Assembly (NCBI RefSeq): GCF_004216905.1
Contig: NZ_SGXJ01000005.1
Span: forward strand, 372,001 to 436,000
Source of the DNA: Kribbella sp. VKM Ac-2569
Lineage (GTDB): Bacteria > Actinomycetota > Actinomycetes > Propionibacteriales > Kribbellaceae
DNA: 64,000 nucleotides
Direction of reading: 5' to 3'
A model generated the notes under the pieces. That model searched no databases. It had not been told where the DNA came from and was given only the letters and a program-made list of their open reading frames with translations. Positions 34,182 through 43,500 of the stretch are shown here, piece after piece; the stretch's first letter is position 1; each line of letters starts with the position of its first letter. The translations under genes were made by a program, and so were the position numbers.

Positions 34182-35771
34182 ATGACTATCTCGGACGATT
34201 TCCACGTGTACGACACGACTCTGCGCGACGGTGCGCAGCAGGAGGGTCTGGCGCTGTCCGTGGCCGACAAGATCGCCATTGCGCAGTACCTGGACGAGCT
34301 CGGGGTCGGCTTCATCGAGGGCGGCTGGCCGGGCGCCGTACCCAAGGACACCGAGTTCTTCGAGCGGGCGAAGACCGAGCTGCACCTGCGGCACTCCACG
34401 TTCGCGGCCTTCGGCGCGACCTGCAAGCCGGAGGCCGTTGCCGCCGACGACCCGCAGGTCGCCGCGCTGCGGGAGTCCGGCGCCGGCGTCGTCACACTCG
34501 TTGCCAAGAGCCACGACGCGCACGTCGAGCGGGCGCTGCGTACGACGCTCGACGAGAACCTCCGGATGGTCGCCGACACCGTCCGGCACCTGCGGGAGAA
34601 CGGTCAGCGGGTCTTCCTCGACACTGAACACTTCTTCGACGGCTACCGCGCAAACCGTGCCTACGCGCTCGAGGTCGTACGAGTAGCCACGGAGGCCGGC
34701 GCCGACGTCGTCGCCCTGTGCGACACCAACGGCGGGACGCTTCCCCGGGAGCTGCAGGACGTCGTCCGCGACGTACTCGAATCGACCGGGGCCCGGCTCG
34801 GCATCCACTGTCACAACGACGCCGGCTGCGCGGTGGCGAACACGATCGCCGCTGTCGAGGCCGGCGTCACGCATGTCCAGGGCACGATCAACGGGTACGG
34901 CGAACGCACCGGTAACGCCGACCTGCTGGCGATCGTCGCCAACCTCGAGCTCAAGCGCGACCTGAAGCTGCTCCCGGAGGGCAATCTCGCCGAGTCGTTC
35001 CGGCTCGCGCACGCGATCGCCGAGGTCACGAACGTGCCGCCGTCGACCCGGCAGCCGTACGTCGGGGTGTCGGCGTTCGCCCACAAGGCGGGCCTGCACG
35101 CCAGCGCGATCAAGGTGGACCCGGATCTCTACCAGCACACGGATCCGGCCAAGGTCGGCAACGACATGCGGATGCTGGTGTCCGAGATGGCGGGCCGGGC
35201 GAGCGTCGAGCTCAAGGGCCGGGAGCTCGGGTTCGACCTCGGCAGCGACCGCGAGCTGGTCAGCCGGGTGACCGATCGGGTGAAGGAGATGGAGTCCCGT
35301 GGGTACACGTTCGAGGCCGCGGACGCGTCGTTCTCGCTGCTGCTGACGGAGGAGGTCACCGGGCAGCGGACATCGTTCTTCGACGTCGAGTCCTGGCGCG
35401 TGATCACCGAGTCGCGAGCCGACGGCGAGGCGGTGTCGGAGTCGACGGTGAAGCTGGTCGCGGGCGGCGAGCGGGAGATCGTCACGGGCGAGGGCAACGG
35501 CCCGGTCAACGCGCTCGACCACGCGCTGCGGACCGCGATCGAGCGTGCGTACCCGGTGGTGAACAAGTTCGAGCTGGTCGACTACAAGGTCCGCATCCTC
35601 GACCAGGGGCACGGGACGGACGCGGTGATCAGAGTGCTGATCGAGACCGCGGACGGCGAGGGCTCGTGGGTGACGGTCGGGGTCGGCCACAACATCGTCG
35701 AGGCGTCCTGGGAGGCGCTGGTCGACGGCTTCACGTTCGGTCTGCTGCGCCACAAGGAGGTCGTGCGATGA
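34182..35771 (+). CDS. cimA: Citramalate synthase
   Basis: Condenses acetyl-CoA with pyruvate to make citramalate, the threonine-independent entry to isoleucine. The 529-residue protein of the isopropylmalate/citramalate synthase family has VYDTTLRDGAQQEG at the start, FIEGGWPGAVPKD, the metal-binding HCHND-type IHCHNDAGCAVAN, the NGYGERTGNAD segment, and a LeuA-like dimer/regulatory domain at the C-terminus. The GGWPG substrate loop and DGAQQEG favour CimA over LeuA. ATG 34182 is chosen. It overlaps the next small gene (ATGA). Confidence 0.93.
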   Translation: MTISDDFHVYDTTLRDGAQQEGLALSVADKIAIAQYLDELGVGFIEGGWPGAVPKDTEFFERAKTELHLRHSTFAAFGATCKPEAVAADDPQVAALRESGAGVVTLVAKSHDAHVERALRTTLDENLRMVADTVRHLRENGQRVFLDTEHFFDGYRANRAYALEVVRVATEAGADVVALCDTNGGTLPRELQDVVRDVLESTGARLGIHCHNDAGCAVANTIAAVEAGVTHVQGTINGYGERTGNADLLAIVANLELKRDLKLLPEGNLAESFRLAHAIAEVTNVPPSTRQPYVGVSAFAHKAGLHASAIKVDPDLYQHTDPAKVGNDMRMLVSEMAGRASVELKGRELGFDLGSDRELVSRVTDRVKEMESRGYTFEAADASFSLLLTEEVTGQRTSFFDVESWRVITESRADGEAVSESTVKLVAGGEREIVTGEGNGPVNALDHALRTAIERAYPVVNKFELVDYKVRILDQGHGTDAVIRVLIETADGEGSWVTVGVGHNIVEASWEALVDGFTFGLLRHKEVVR

Positions 35772-36010
35772 GCCTGCTGGCGGTCGAACGCGCCGTCACG
35801 GTCTTCACGGCGCGGGTGGTCGAGGTCGAGGGCCTGCTGGCGCGGGTCGCCGTACTGCTGAATCCGTACGACGTCCGCGAGCTCACGCTGTCGCTGGACG
35901 CCGGCGAACTACGGATCGTCGTCGAGGGCAATGGGTTCGACGCCGACCGGGTCGCTGCCCGCCTCGACCACGTCATCGGCGTCCTCGAGGTCACCGTAAG
36001 CCACAACTGA
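35768..36010 (+). CDS. Small ACT-like protein coupled to cimA
   Basis: 80 residues with a beta-alpha-beta pattern of an ACT domain (TVFTARVVEVEGLLARVAVLL, then VRELTLSLDAGELRIVVEG, then DRVAARLDHVIGVLEVTVS; given in pieces). This resembles the small ACT partners of acetolactate synthase. It starts at ATG 35768, overlapping the cimA stop by 4 nt. A role as regulatory partner of CimA or as an orphan IlvN/IlvM-like subunit is inferred from coupling and fold; no ligand residue pattern is clear. Confidence 0.75.
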   Translation: MSLLAVERAVTVFTARVVEVEGLLARVAVLLNPYDVRELTLSLDAGELRIVVEGNGFDADRVAARLDHVIGVLEVTVSHN

Positions 36011-36011
36011 T

Positions 36012-36050
36012 CAGTTCAAACTGGACAGTTCAGACTGTCTAATTTATTGT
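36012..36050 (+). promoter_or_regulatory. Promoter with two palindromes upstream of marR-like gene
   Basis: CAGTTCAAACTG (36012-36023) and GACAGTTCAGACTGTC (36024-36039) are two adjacent perfect inverted repeats sharing the half-site CAGTT/AGTCTG-like core. A promoter TGGACA (36022-36027), 17-nt spacer, TATTGT (36045-36050) overlaps the second palindrome. The start codon lies 6 nt after the -10 box. This is the expected layout for autorepression by the MarR-family protein. Confidence 0.7.
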
Positions 36051-36056
36051 GATGCG

Positions 36057-36509
36057 GTGAGCGAACGAGTTTCCGCGTCCGCGACCCAGGCCGCCAGTGA
36101 GGTGCGGGTTGTGTTCGGTCGGGTCAAGCGGCGGTTGAAGGAGTTGGCCGAGACCGATGATCTGACGCCTTCGCAGTCGTCGGTGCTGAGTCGGTTGGAC
36201 AAGGACGGGCCGGCGTCGGCGAGTGAGTTGGCGGCGGCGGAGCGGATTCGGCCGCAGTCGATCGCCGCGATCCTGGCCGCGCTGCGTGAGGCCGATCTGA
36301 TCCAGCGGCACCCCGATCCCGAGGACGGCCGGCGGCAGGTCGTGTCGCTGACCACGGCCGGGCGGCATCGGCTGCAGGGGGATCGCAAGGTCCGGCAGGA
36401 ATGGCTGGCGCGGACGTTGCAGGACCACTGCACGGATGCCGAGCGGCAGACCATCATCAAGGCGCTCTCGCTGCTGGACGACGCGATCGAGGCGGCGACC
36501 GGGCGTTGA
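36057..36509 (+). CDS. MarR-family transcriptional regulator
   Basis: 150-residue winged-helix regulator (LTPSQSSVLSRLDKDGPASASELAA; IRPQSIAAILAALREADLIQRHPDPEDGRR in pieces, the latter ending in the typical D-x-R wing). GTG start, probably leaderless. It overlaps the downstream MFS transporter (TTGA), so it likely represses itself and the transporter and responds to a transported compound. Confidence 0.92.
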   Translation: MSERVSASATQAASEVRVVFGRVKRRLKELAETDDLTPSQSSVLSRLDKDGPASASELAAAERIRPQSIAAILAALREADLIQRHPDPEDGRRQVVSLTTAGRHRLQGDRKVRQEWLARTLQDHCTDAERQTIIKALSLLDDAIEAATGR

Positions 36510-37831
36510 CCCAGCGCTTCAACCGCCACCTGATCGCACCGATGCTCGTCGGGTCGATCCTGAACCCGATCAACTCGTCGATGCTCGCGGTCGCGCTGAT
36601 CCCGATCGGCGCCGCATTCGGCGTACCGCCGTCGCAGACCGCCTGGCTGGTCACCGGCCTGTACCTGGCCACCGCGGTCGGTCAGCCCGTGATGGGCCGG
36701 CTCGTCGACCTGTTCGGTCCGCGACCGCTCTACCTGTTCGCCACCTCGCTCGTCGGCCTCGCCGGTCTGCTCGGCGCGCTCGCTCCCAACCTCGGCGTAC
36801 TCGTCGCTTCGCGTGTCCTCCTCGGTCTCGGTACGTCGGCGGCGTACCCGGCGTCGATGTCCTTGATCCGCAGCGAGGCCGACCGGACCGGGATGGATAC
36901 GCCCGCCGCGATCCTCAGCAGCTTGTCGATCGCGAACCAGGTGATCGCAGTGATCGGCCCGACGCTGGGCGGACTGCTGATCGGGCTCGGTGGCTGGCAC
37001 CTGATCTTCACCATCAACGTCCCGCTGTCGGTGATCTGCGTGGTCCTCGGCGCGCTCTGGCTGCCGCGCCGTGCACGTTCGCGGGGCGCCGGCGGACTGG
37101 ACTACGTGGGCATCGTATTGTTCGCCGGCACGTTGGTCTCGCTGATGTTCTTCCTGATGCAGCCTCGGGTCTCGCGCTGGTACCTGCTGGTGCTCGCGAT
37201 CGCCCTCGGCGCGGCGTTCGTGATCGTGCAGTTGCGGGTCGTGGCGCCGTTCATCGACCTGCGCGTACTGGGCGGCAACCGGCCGCTGATCCTGACCTAC
37301 GCACGACAGGTGCTCGCGTTCGTCGGCGCGTACTCGTTCCTCTACGGATTCACCCAATGGCTGGAGGAGGCCCGCGGACTAGGTGCGTCCTCCGCCGGAC
37401 TGCTGCTGCTGCCGCTGTCGCTGGCGGCCGTTGTGATCACCGCGTTGACCGGCCGGCGGGCGGTGATCCGCGGCAAACTCGTTGCCGGGGGCCTCTTTCT
37501 GCTGCTGGCTGCGGCGGCGCAGTTGTTCGTTGGCCCGAGTACGCCGATCTGGATCCTCGCCGTCGTCGGCGTGATCGCCGGCGTACCGCAAGGCCTCAAC
37601 AACCTCGCCAACCAGACTGCCCTGTACAAGCAGGCCGATCCGGTCCGCATCGGCTCGTCCGCGGGCCTGCTGCGAACCTGCGTGTACGTCGGCGCGCTCA
37701 TCTCCGCCGCGGCGAACGCCCACTTCTTCCAGTACGGCGCAACGACGGCCGGACTGCACGACCTGGCGATCTTCCTGCTCGTCGTCGCCGGACTGCTCTT
37801 GCTGGTCACCTTCCTCGACCTACCCGAATAG
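36506..37831 (+). CDS. MFS transporter
   Basis: A 441-residue major facilitator superfamily exporter with about 12 hydrophobic segments. GRLVDLFGPRPLYLFAT is the loop 2-3 motif and SRVLLGLGTSAAYPAS the TM4 region. The TTG at 36506 overlaps the marR stop by 4 nt and is the likely start; an ATG at 36542 is out of this frame and the in-frame ATG (MLVGSILNP) at 36542-region gives a 429-residue alternative. Probably a drug or metabolite efflux pump controlled by the MarR protein. Substrate unknown. Confidence 0.88.
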   Translation: MTQRFNRHLIAPMLVGSILNPINSSMLAVALIPIGAAFGVPPSQTAWLVTGLYLATAVGQPVMGRLVDLFGPRPLYLFATSLVGLAGLLGALAPNLGVLVASRVLLGLGTSAAYPASMSLIRSEADRTGMDTPAAILSSLSIANQVIAVIGPTLGGLLIGLGGWHLIFTINVPLSVICVVLGALWLPRRARSRGAGGLDYVGIVLFAGTLVSLMFFLMQPRVSRWYLLVLAIALGAAFVIVQLRVVAPFIDLRVLGGNRPLILTYARQVLAFVGAYSFLYGFTQWLEEARGLGASSAGLLLLPLSLAAVVITALTGRRAVIRGKLVAGGLFLLLAAAAQLFVGPSTPIWILAVVGVIAGVPQGLNNLANQTALYKQADPVRIGSSAGLLRTCVYVGALISAAANAHFFQYGATTAGLHDLAIFLLVVAGLLLLVTFLDLPE

Positions 37832-37843
37832 AGAGGTTCGTCC

Positions 37844-38422
37844 GTGCCTGTCACCACCCTTGACCCGAAGACCGCCCTCGTCGTCATCGACCTGCAGAAC
37901 GGTGTCGCCGTACTGCCCGGTGCGCCGCATCCCACCTCGGATGTCATTAGCAAGACCGTCGAGCTCGCCGACGCCTTCCGTAAGCACGACCTTCCTGTCG
38001 TCCTGGTCCGCGTCAGCTTCGCCGCGGACGGTGCCGACCGGCTGACCGGCCGGACCGAGCAGCCGGCCCGCTCAGGTGGAGGGACGCCGCCCGCCGGGGC
38101 AGACCAGATCGTCGATCAGTTGGCCGGTCACGCCGAGGACATCGTCGTGACGAAACGCAACTGGGGCGCGTTCCACGGCACCGACCTCGACGTGCACCTG
38201 CGCCGGCGCGGCATCACGCAGATCGTGCTGACCGGCGTGGCCACCAGTATCGGCGTGGAGTCGACCGCGCGAGCGGCGTACGAGCACGGCTATCACGTCA
38301 CCCTCGCCACCGACGCGATGACCGACCTGAACGCCTCCGCCCACGAGAACTCACTGAACTGGATCTTCCCGCGACTGGGCGAGACCGGCTCCACGGCGGA
38401 GATCCTCGCCCTACTCGGCTGA
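37844..38422 (+). CDS. Isochorismatase-family hydrolase
   Basis: 192-residue cysteine-hydrolase-fold protein: VVIDLQNG (catalytic Asp), KRNWGAFHGTDLD (catalytic Lys), TGVATSIGVESTARAAYE. The usual nucleophilic cysteine position in the GVATxxCV motif is Gly here. True isochorismatases such as EntB and PhzD also lack that cysteine, whereas nicotinamidases and N-carbamoyl hydrolases need it. So a vinyl-ether hydrolase-like reaction is more likely than amidase activity. GTG start 12 nt after the MFS gene, so probably co-transcribed with it. Confidence 0.87.
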   Translation: MPVTTLDPKTALVVIDLQNGVAVLPGAPHPTSDVISKTVELADAFRKHDLPVVLVRVSFAADGADRLTGRTEQPARSGGGTPPAGADQIVDQLAGHAEDIVVTKRNWGAFHGTDLDVHLRRRGITQIVLTGVATSIGVESTARAAYEHGYHVTLATDAMTDLNASAHENSLNWIFPRLGETGSTAEILALLG

Positions 38423-38501
38423 GTCCGGGGCGACGACCGCCCGCCGGAGCCCAACTACTTCTACGCCTGGAACTCCCCACCCACGCCAACAGCCCCCGCT
38501 G

Positions 38502-38520
38502 AGCAATCTCCTCGATTGCT
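38502..38520. promoter_or_regulatory. Inverted repeat upstream of hydrolase gene
   Basis: AGCAATC (38502-38508), 5-nt loop, GATTGCT (38514-38520). It lies 60 nt before the alpha/beta-hydrolase start, between it and the isochorismatase-like gene. It could be an operator; there is no T-tract for a terminator. Confidence 0.35.
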
Positions 38521-38580
38521 GGGTGTCGGCGATGCCCCGGGACTAGCATCGCAAGCATTCCGAGTCTGAGGAGGGGGACT

Positions 38581-39429
38581 ATGTCGCTGACTGATCGCGA
38601 ACGGTCGGAAGTCGAGGGGGCCAACGCGTCCGGCAAACAACCTGTGGTGTTCGTCCACGGTCTCTGGCTGCTTTCCAGCAGCTGGGACCGTTGGCGCCGG
38701 TTGTTCGAGGAGAACGGCTACAGCACCATCGCACCTGGCTGGCCGGACGATCCGGAGACGGTGGCCGAGGCGCGCGACCACCCCGAGGTGTTCGCGCGCA
38801 AGATGGTCCAGGCCGTCACCGATCACTACCTGGAAGCGATCGGTGGCCTGAACCGCAAGCCCGCCGTCGTCGGGCATTCGTTCGGCGGGCTGATCGCGCA
38901 GAAGATCGCCGGTGAAGGCGCGGCCGCCGTCACCGTGTCGATCGATCCGGCGCCGGGTCGCGGCGTACTGCCGCTGCCGCCGTCCGCGTTGAAGGCCGGC
39001 TCACCGGTGCTGGGGAACCCGGCGAACGCCCGCCGGTCGGTGACGCTGACGTTCGACGAGTTCAAGTACGGCTGGGCGAACAACCTCGACGAGGAGGAGG
39101 CCCGGCAGTTGTACGACGAGTTCCACGTCGCGGCGTCCGGCGTACCGATCTTCCAGGCCGCGGTGGCGAATCTGAACCCGTTCAGCGAGACCAAGGTCGA
39201 CTACAAGGCGGACAACCGCGGTCCGATCCTGCTGGTGTCGGGGGAGAAGGACCACACGGTGCCGCACGCGATCACGCATGCGGCGTACAAGCAGCACGCC
39301 AAGAACACCGGTATCACCGAGTTCGTCGAGCTTCCCGGTCGCGGTCACTCGCTGGTGATCGACCACGGCTGGGAAGAGGTCGCGCTCACCGCACTCGAAT
39401 TCATCCGCAAGCACGACCCGACGGTCTGA
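38581..39429 (+). CDS. Alpha/beta-hydrolase
   Basis: 282-residue hydrolase: VVFVHGLW oxyanion region, nucleophile elbow GHSFGG, acid residue in LLVSGEKDHTVP, catalytic His in LPGRGHSLVID. No signal peptide. GGAGGGGG lies just upstream of the ATG. Substrate unknown; many close actinobacterial relatives are annotated as esterase or non-haem peroxidase without proof. Confidence 0.9.
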   Translation: MSLTDRERSEVEGANASGKQPVVFVHGLWLLSSSWDRWRRLFEENGYSTIAPGWPDDPETVAEARDHPEVFARKMVQAVTDHYLEAIGGLNRKPAVVGHSFGGLIAQKIAGEGAAAVTVSIDPAPGRGVLPLPPSALKAGSPVLGNPANARRSVTLTFDEFKYGWANNLDEEEARQLYDEFHVAASGVPIFQAAVANLNPFSETKVDYKADNRGPILLVSGEKDHTVPHAITHAAYKQHAKNTGITEFVELPGRGHSLVIDHGWEEVALTALEFIRKHDPTV

Positions 39430-39439
39430 CAGCAGGGCA

Positions 39440-39477
39440 GGAGGCCCGCGGAGCGGCGAGTTGCACCGCGGGCCTCC
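39440..39477 (+). terminator. Hairpin between convergent genes
   Basis: GGAGGCCCGCGG (39440-39451) pairs perfectly with CCGCGGGCCTCC (39466-39477). There is no T-tract. It can serve both the hydrolase gene and nrdB. Confidence 0.7.
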
Positions 39478-39513
39478 CGCTCTGTGATGGTCCTGAGTTG
39501 GTCCCGGGCTGGT

Positions 39514-40566
39514 TCAGTCCCAGCTGAGTCCGCTGGCGGACTGGTACTCGATGACCCGGGTCTCGAAGAAGTTCTTCTCCTTCTTCAGGTCCATCACCTC
39601 TGACATCCATCCGAAGGGGTTCCGCGTTTCACCGAAAATCGGTTCGATACCGATTTGTTCCGCTCTGCGGTCCGTGACGAAGTGCATGTACTGCTCGCAG
39701 AGGTCCGCGGTCAGGCCGAGCATGCCGTTGGGCATGGTCGCGCGGCCGTAGGCGACCTCCAGCTCGCACGCCTCGGTCAGCATCTGCCGGACCTCGGCCT
39801 GGAACGCGGTCGTCCACAGGTGCGGGTTCTCCTGTTTGATCTGGTTGATGCAGTCGATGCCGAAGTTCAGGTGGATCGACTCGTCGCGCAGGATGTACTG
39901 GTACTGCTCGGCGATCCCGACCATCTTGTTGCGCCGGCCGAGCGACAGGATCTGCGCGAACCCGGTATAGAACCACATCCCCTCGAACACGACGTAGAAC
40001 GCGATCAGGTCGCGCAGGAACGCGGTGTCGGTTTCCGGCGTACCGGTGCGGAAATCCGGGTCCTCCAGGTGTTGCGTGTACTTCAGCGCCCACGCGTCCT
40101 TGTCGGAGATCGACGGCACCTCGCGGTACATGTTGAACAGCTCGCCCTCGTCGAGACCGAGCGACGTGCAGATGTACTGGAAGGTGTGCGTGTGCACCGC
40201 CTCCTCGAACGCCTGGCGGAGCAGGTACTGCCGGCACTCGGGGTTGCTCAGCTGGCGGTACACGGCGAGCACGATGTTGTTCGCGACCAGGGACTCCGCG
40301 GTGGCGAAGAACCCGAGGTTCCGCTTCAGCATCAACCGCTCGTCGTCGGTGAGGCCGTCTTTCGACTTCCACAGTGAGATGTCGGCCTGCATCGAGACCT
40401 CGGTCGGCATCCAGTGGTTGTTGCACCCGGCAAGGTACTTCTCCCAGGCCCACGTGTACTTCAGCGGCAGCAGTTGGTTCACGTCCGCACGTGAGTTGAT
40501 CATCGCCTTGTCGGAGACCTGCACCCGCGATGCGCCAACGGTGATCTCGCTCAGTCCGGTGGTCAC
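39514..40566 (-). CDS. nrdB: Ribonucleotide reductase beta subunit, class Ic (Chlamydia type)
   Basis: 350-residue R2 protein. Alignment by eye with Chlamydia trachomatis R2: ESLVANNI gives ligand E91, the block FEEAVHTHTFQYI gives E122 and H125, and the position of the radical tyrosine is F129 (His+4). Phe in that place and Glu as first ligand are hallmarks of class Ic enzymes, which use a Mn/Fe cofactor instead of a tyrosyl radical. Further ligands: FEGMW and ESIHLNFG. GTG start overlaps the nrdA stop (GTGA), so the subunits are co-translated. Confidence 0.95.
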   Translation of the reverse strand: MTTGLSEITVGASRVQVSDKAMINSRADVNQLLPLKYTWAWEKYLAGCNNHWMPTEVSMQADISLWKSKDGLTDDERLMLKRNLGFFATAESLVANNIVLAVYRQLSNPECRQYLLRQAFEEAVHTHTFQYICTSLGLDEGELFNMYREVPSISDKDAWALKYTQHLEDPDFRTGTPETDTAFLRDLIAFYVVFEGMWFYTGFAQILSLGRRNKMVGIAEQYQYILRDESIHLNFGIDCINQIKQENPHLWTTAFQAEVRQMLTEACELEVAYGRATMPNGMLGLTADLCEQYMHFVTDRRAEQIGIEPIFGETRNPFGWMSEVMDLKKEKNFFETRVIEYQSASGLSWD

Positions 40567-43500
40567 TGGCACGCCTCGCAGTCCGGATCGTCGATGGAGC
40601 ACATGGCCCCTGTGGGTTCGGGGATGGACACGGGTACGGCGTTGAGCCGGCCGTCGGTGCCCTTCAGCGTGGACTTCTCGACGTGGGTCGCTGACTGGGA
40701 ACGCAGGTAATAAGTCGTCTTGAGGCCATAACGCCAAGCTGACCGGTAAAGCTCGTCGAGCGCCCGGCCGGACGGCTTCGCCATGTAGAGGTTCAGCGAC
40801 TGGGCCTGGTCGATCCACTTCTGCCGCCGCGACGCCGCCTTCACCAGCCAGAGCGGGTCGATCTCGAACGCCGTCGCGTACAGCTCCCGTAGGTCGGCCG
40901 GGATCCGCTCGATCCCCGCGACCACGCCGTCGTGGTACTTCAGGTCCGACACCATCACCTGGTCCCACAGCCCGCGCGCCTTCAGATCGGCGACCAGGTA
41001 CGGGTTGGCAACGGTGAACTCGCCTGACATGTTCGACTTCACGAACAGGTTGCTGTACGTCGGCTCGATCGACTGGCTCACGCCGCAGATGTTCGAGATC
41101 GTCGCGGTCGGCGCGATCGCCATCACGTTCGAGTTCCGCATGCCGTCGCGCAGGACCTTCGCACGCAGACCGTCCCAGTCGAGTTGCGTGCCGCGGTCGA
41201 TGATCACGTCACCGTCGCGCGCGGTGTGCAGCAGGTCGAGCGAGTCGATCGGCAGGATCCCGAGGCTCCACAACGATCCGTCGTACGACGAGTACCGGCC
41301 GCGCTCGGCCGCGAGATCACTCGATGCCTCGATCGCGTGGTAGCTGATCTGCTCCATCGAGCGGTCCGCAAACTCGACCGCGGCGTCGGACGCGTACGGG
41401 ATCCGCAGCGTGAACAACGCGTCCGCGAAACCCATCAGCCCGAGGCCGACCGGGCGATGCCGCTGGTTGGCGCGCTCCGATTCCGGGGTGGTGTAGAAGT
41501 TCACGTCGATGACGTTGTCGAGCATCCGCACCGCGGTCTTCACGGTGTCCCGCAGGAGGTCGGTGTCGAGACCGTCGTCGGTCAGGTGGGCGATCAGGTT
41601 GACCGAGCCGAGGTTGCAGACAGCGGTCTCTTCGGTCGTCGTGTTCAGGGTGATCTCGGTGCACAGGTTCGACGAGTGGACGACGCCGTCGTGCTGCTGC
41701 GGCGAGCGCAGGTTGCAGGCATCCTTGAAGGTGATCCACGGGTGCCCGGTCTCGAACAGCACGGTCAGCATCCGCCGCCAGAGGTCAACGGCCTTGACCC
41801 GCTTGAACACCCGGATCTCACCGCGATCCGCAGCTGCCTCGTACGCCGCATACGCCTCGGCGAACGCAGCGCCGTACAGATCGTGCAGGTCCGGCACCTC
41901 GTTGGGGGAGAACAGCGTCCAGTCCCCACCGGACTCCACCCGCTGCAGAAACAGGTCCGGTACCCAGTTCGCCGTGTTCATGTCATGCGTACGCCGCCGC
42001 TCGTCGCCGGTGTTCTTCCGCAGATCGAGGAACTCCTCGACGTCGATGTGCCACGTCTCGAGATACGCACACACCGCGCCCTTTCTCTTTCCGCCGTTGT
42101 GGGCCAAGCCGGCGACAGTCATGTACGACTCGTCGACGTCGACGACGAGGTCGTGGACGACGGGAACCATCGCGGTCCTGCGGACCTCGCGCACGCGTGA
42201 GAAGACCATGCCTCCGTGCGAGATCCAATTGAGTTTCTGGATCGGTGCGGCTCCCACTAGCTCGGCGATCCCCGGCACGGCAGGAATGCGGAGATCAAAG
42301 GCTCGAACGGGCTTCGAGAACATCACCTCCGATCCGTCTGAGCGTCGACCGATGTGCGGCGTGTCTCGGACCCGGTACTGACCGGCAGTTGGAATTCCGA
42401 GTCGCAGCATCTGGTAGCGCAGACCGATCGCGAGAGCCTGGGAGGTACTGGTGAAGTAGATCTCCTTACCGCGCGACACACCGCCGTCGGTTTCGAGGAG
42501 ACCTCGGACAAGTGCGAGTGTTTGCGGGATCGGTAGGTGGGTGAGTCGAGGCGCGATGCGCTTCGAGTGATTCTCGTCGTACAGATCCTCATGCGTGAAC
42601 GGAAGGGTTGCGTCGCCAGGGCCGGCGATGCGCCCGGTCTGTGGGTCGCGTCGCGGGCCACGGCCGGCAGACCAGTGGATCTGCACGTAGGTGTCTCCGC
42701 GTTGCGTCTCCCAGAAGTGGATCTCTCGAGCGGCGAGATACGCGCGGACGAACGACAGATGCGTGTCGCGCTTCGGGTTGCCGGACACGCCCCACTGGTT
42801 GCCGTTCTTCGAGAGATGTCCGTCTCCCAGCAGGATGCCGTAGAGCCGTGCGTCGTCGTCGGTGAGACCACGCACCGGAACGATCTCGTCCGGAACGACC
42901 TGACCGATGTAGTCGCCCTTGCTGATCATTCCCGCTTCGACCCAGCCGGCCTTGACCTTGCCGTTGCTGATCCACCGGAGCGTTCGCTCGCTACTCTGCT
43001 CCATCGGAACACCTTGGATCGCGTAGAAAGGGTGCCCGGACGTAACTACCAGCGTGTCGATCGAGTGTTTCACGTCGACCTCCACCATCGGACCGTCTTG
43101 GTCGTACGTGAATGTCTTCGTTACCTCGCGATATCGACCACTCGCACCGAGAACCAGGTCGCCGACCTTGACGTCGCGGATTGGTGTGGCGCCTGTTGCG
43201 GTGTAGAGGAGAGTCTCAGGTGCGAAGCACTGATTCACAGCTACGGCGGTGTCGTTGGCGATCTTCAGGAACGGGACGACGCCCTGGGACTCGCCGTTGG
43301 TGCCGCGGATGTGGGCGCCGATGCCGCGGACCGGGGTCCAGTCGTTGCCGAGGCCGCCGGAGTACTTCGCGAGCAGGGCGTTGTTGCGGATACCGGTGAA
43401 GATGCCGGACAGATCGTCCTCGACCGTGGTCAGGAAGCACGACGACAGCTGCGGCCGGGTGGTGCCGGAGTTGAACAGCGTCGGCGTCGACGACATGAAG

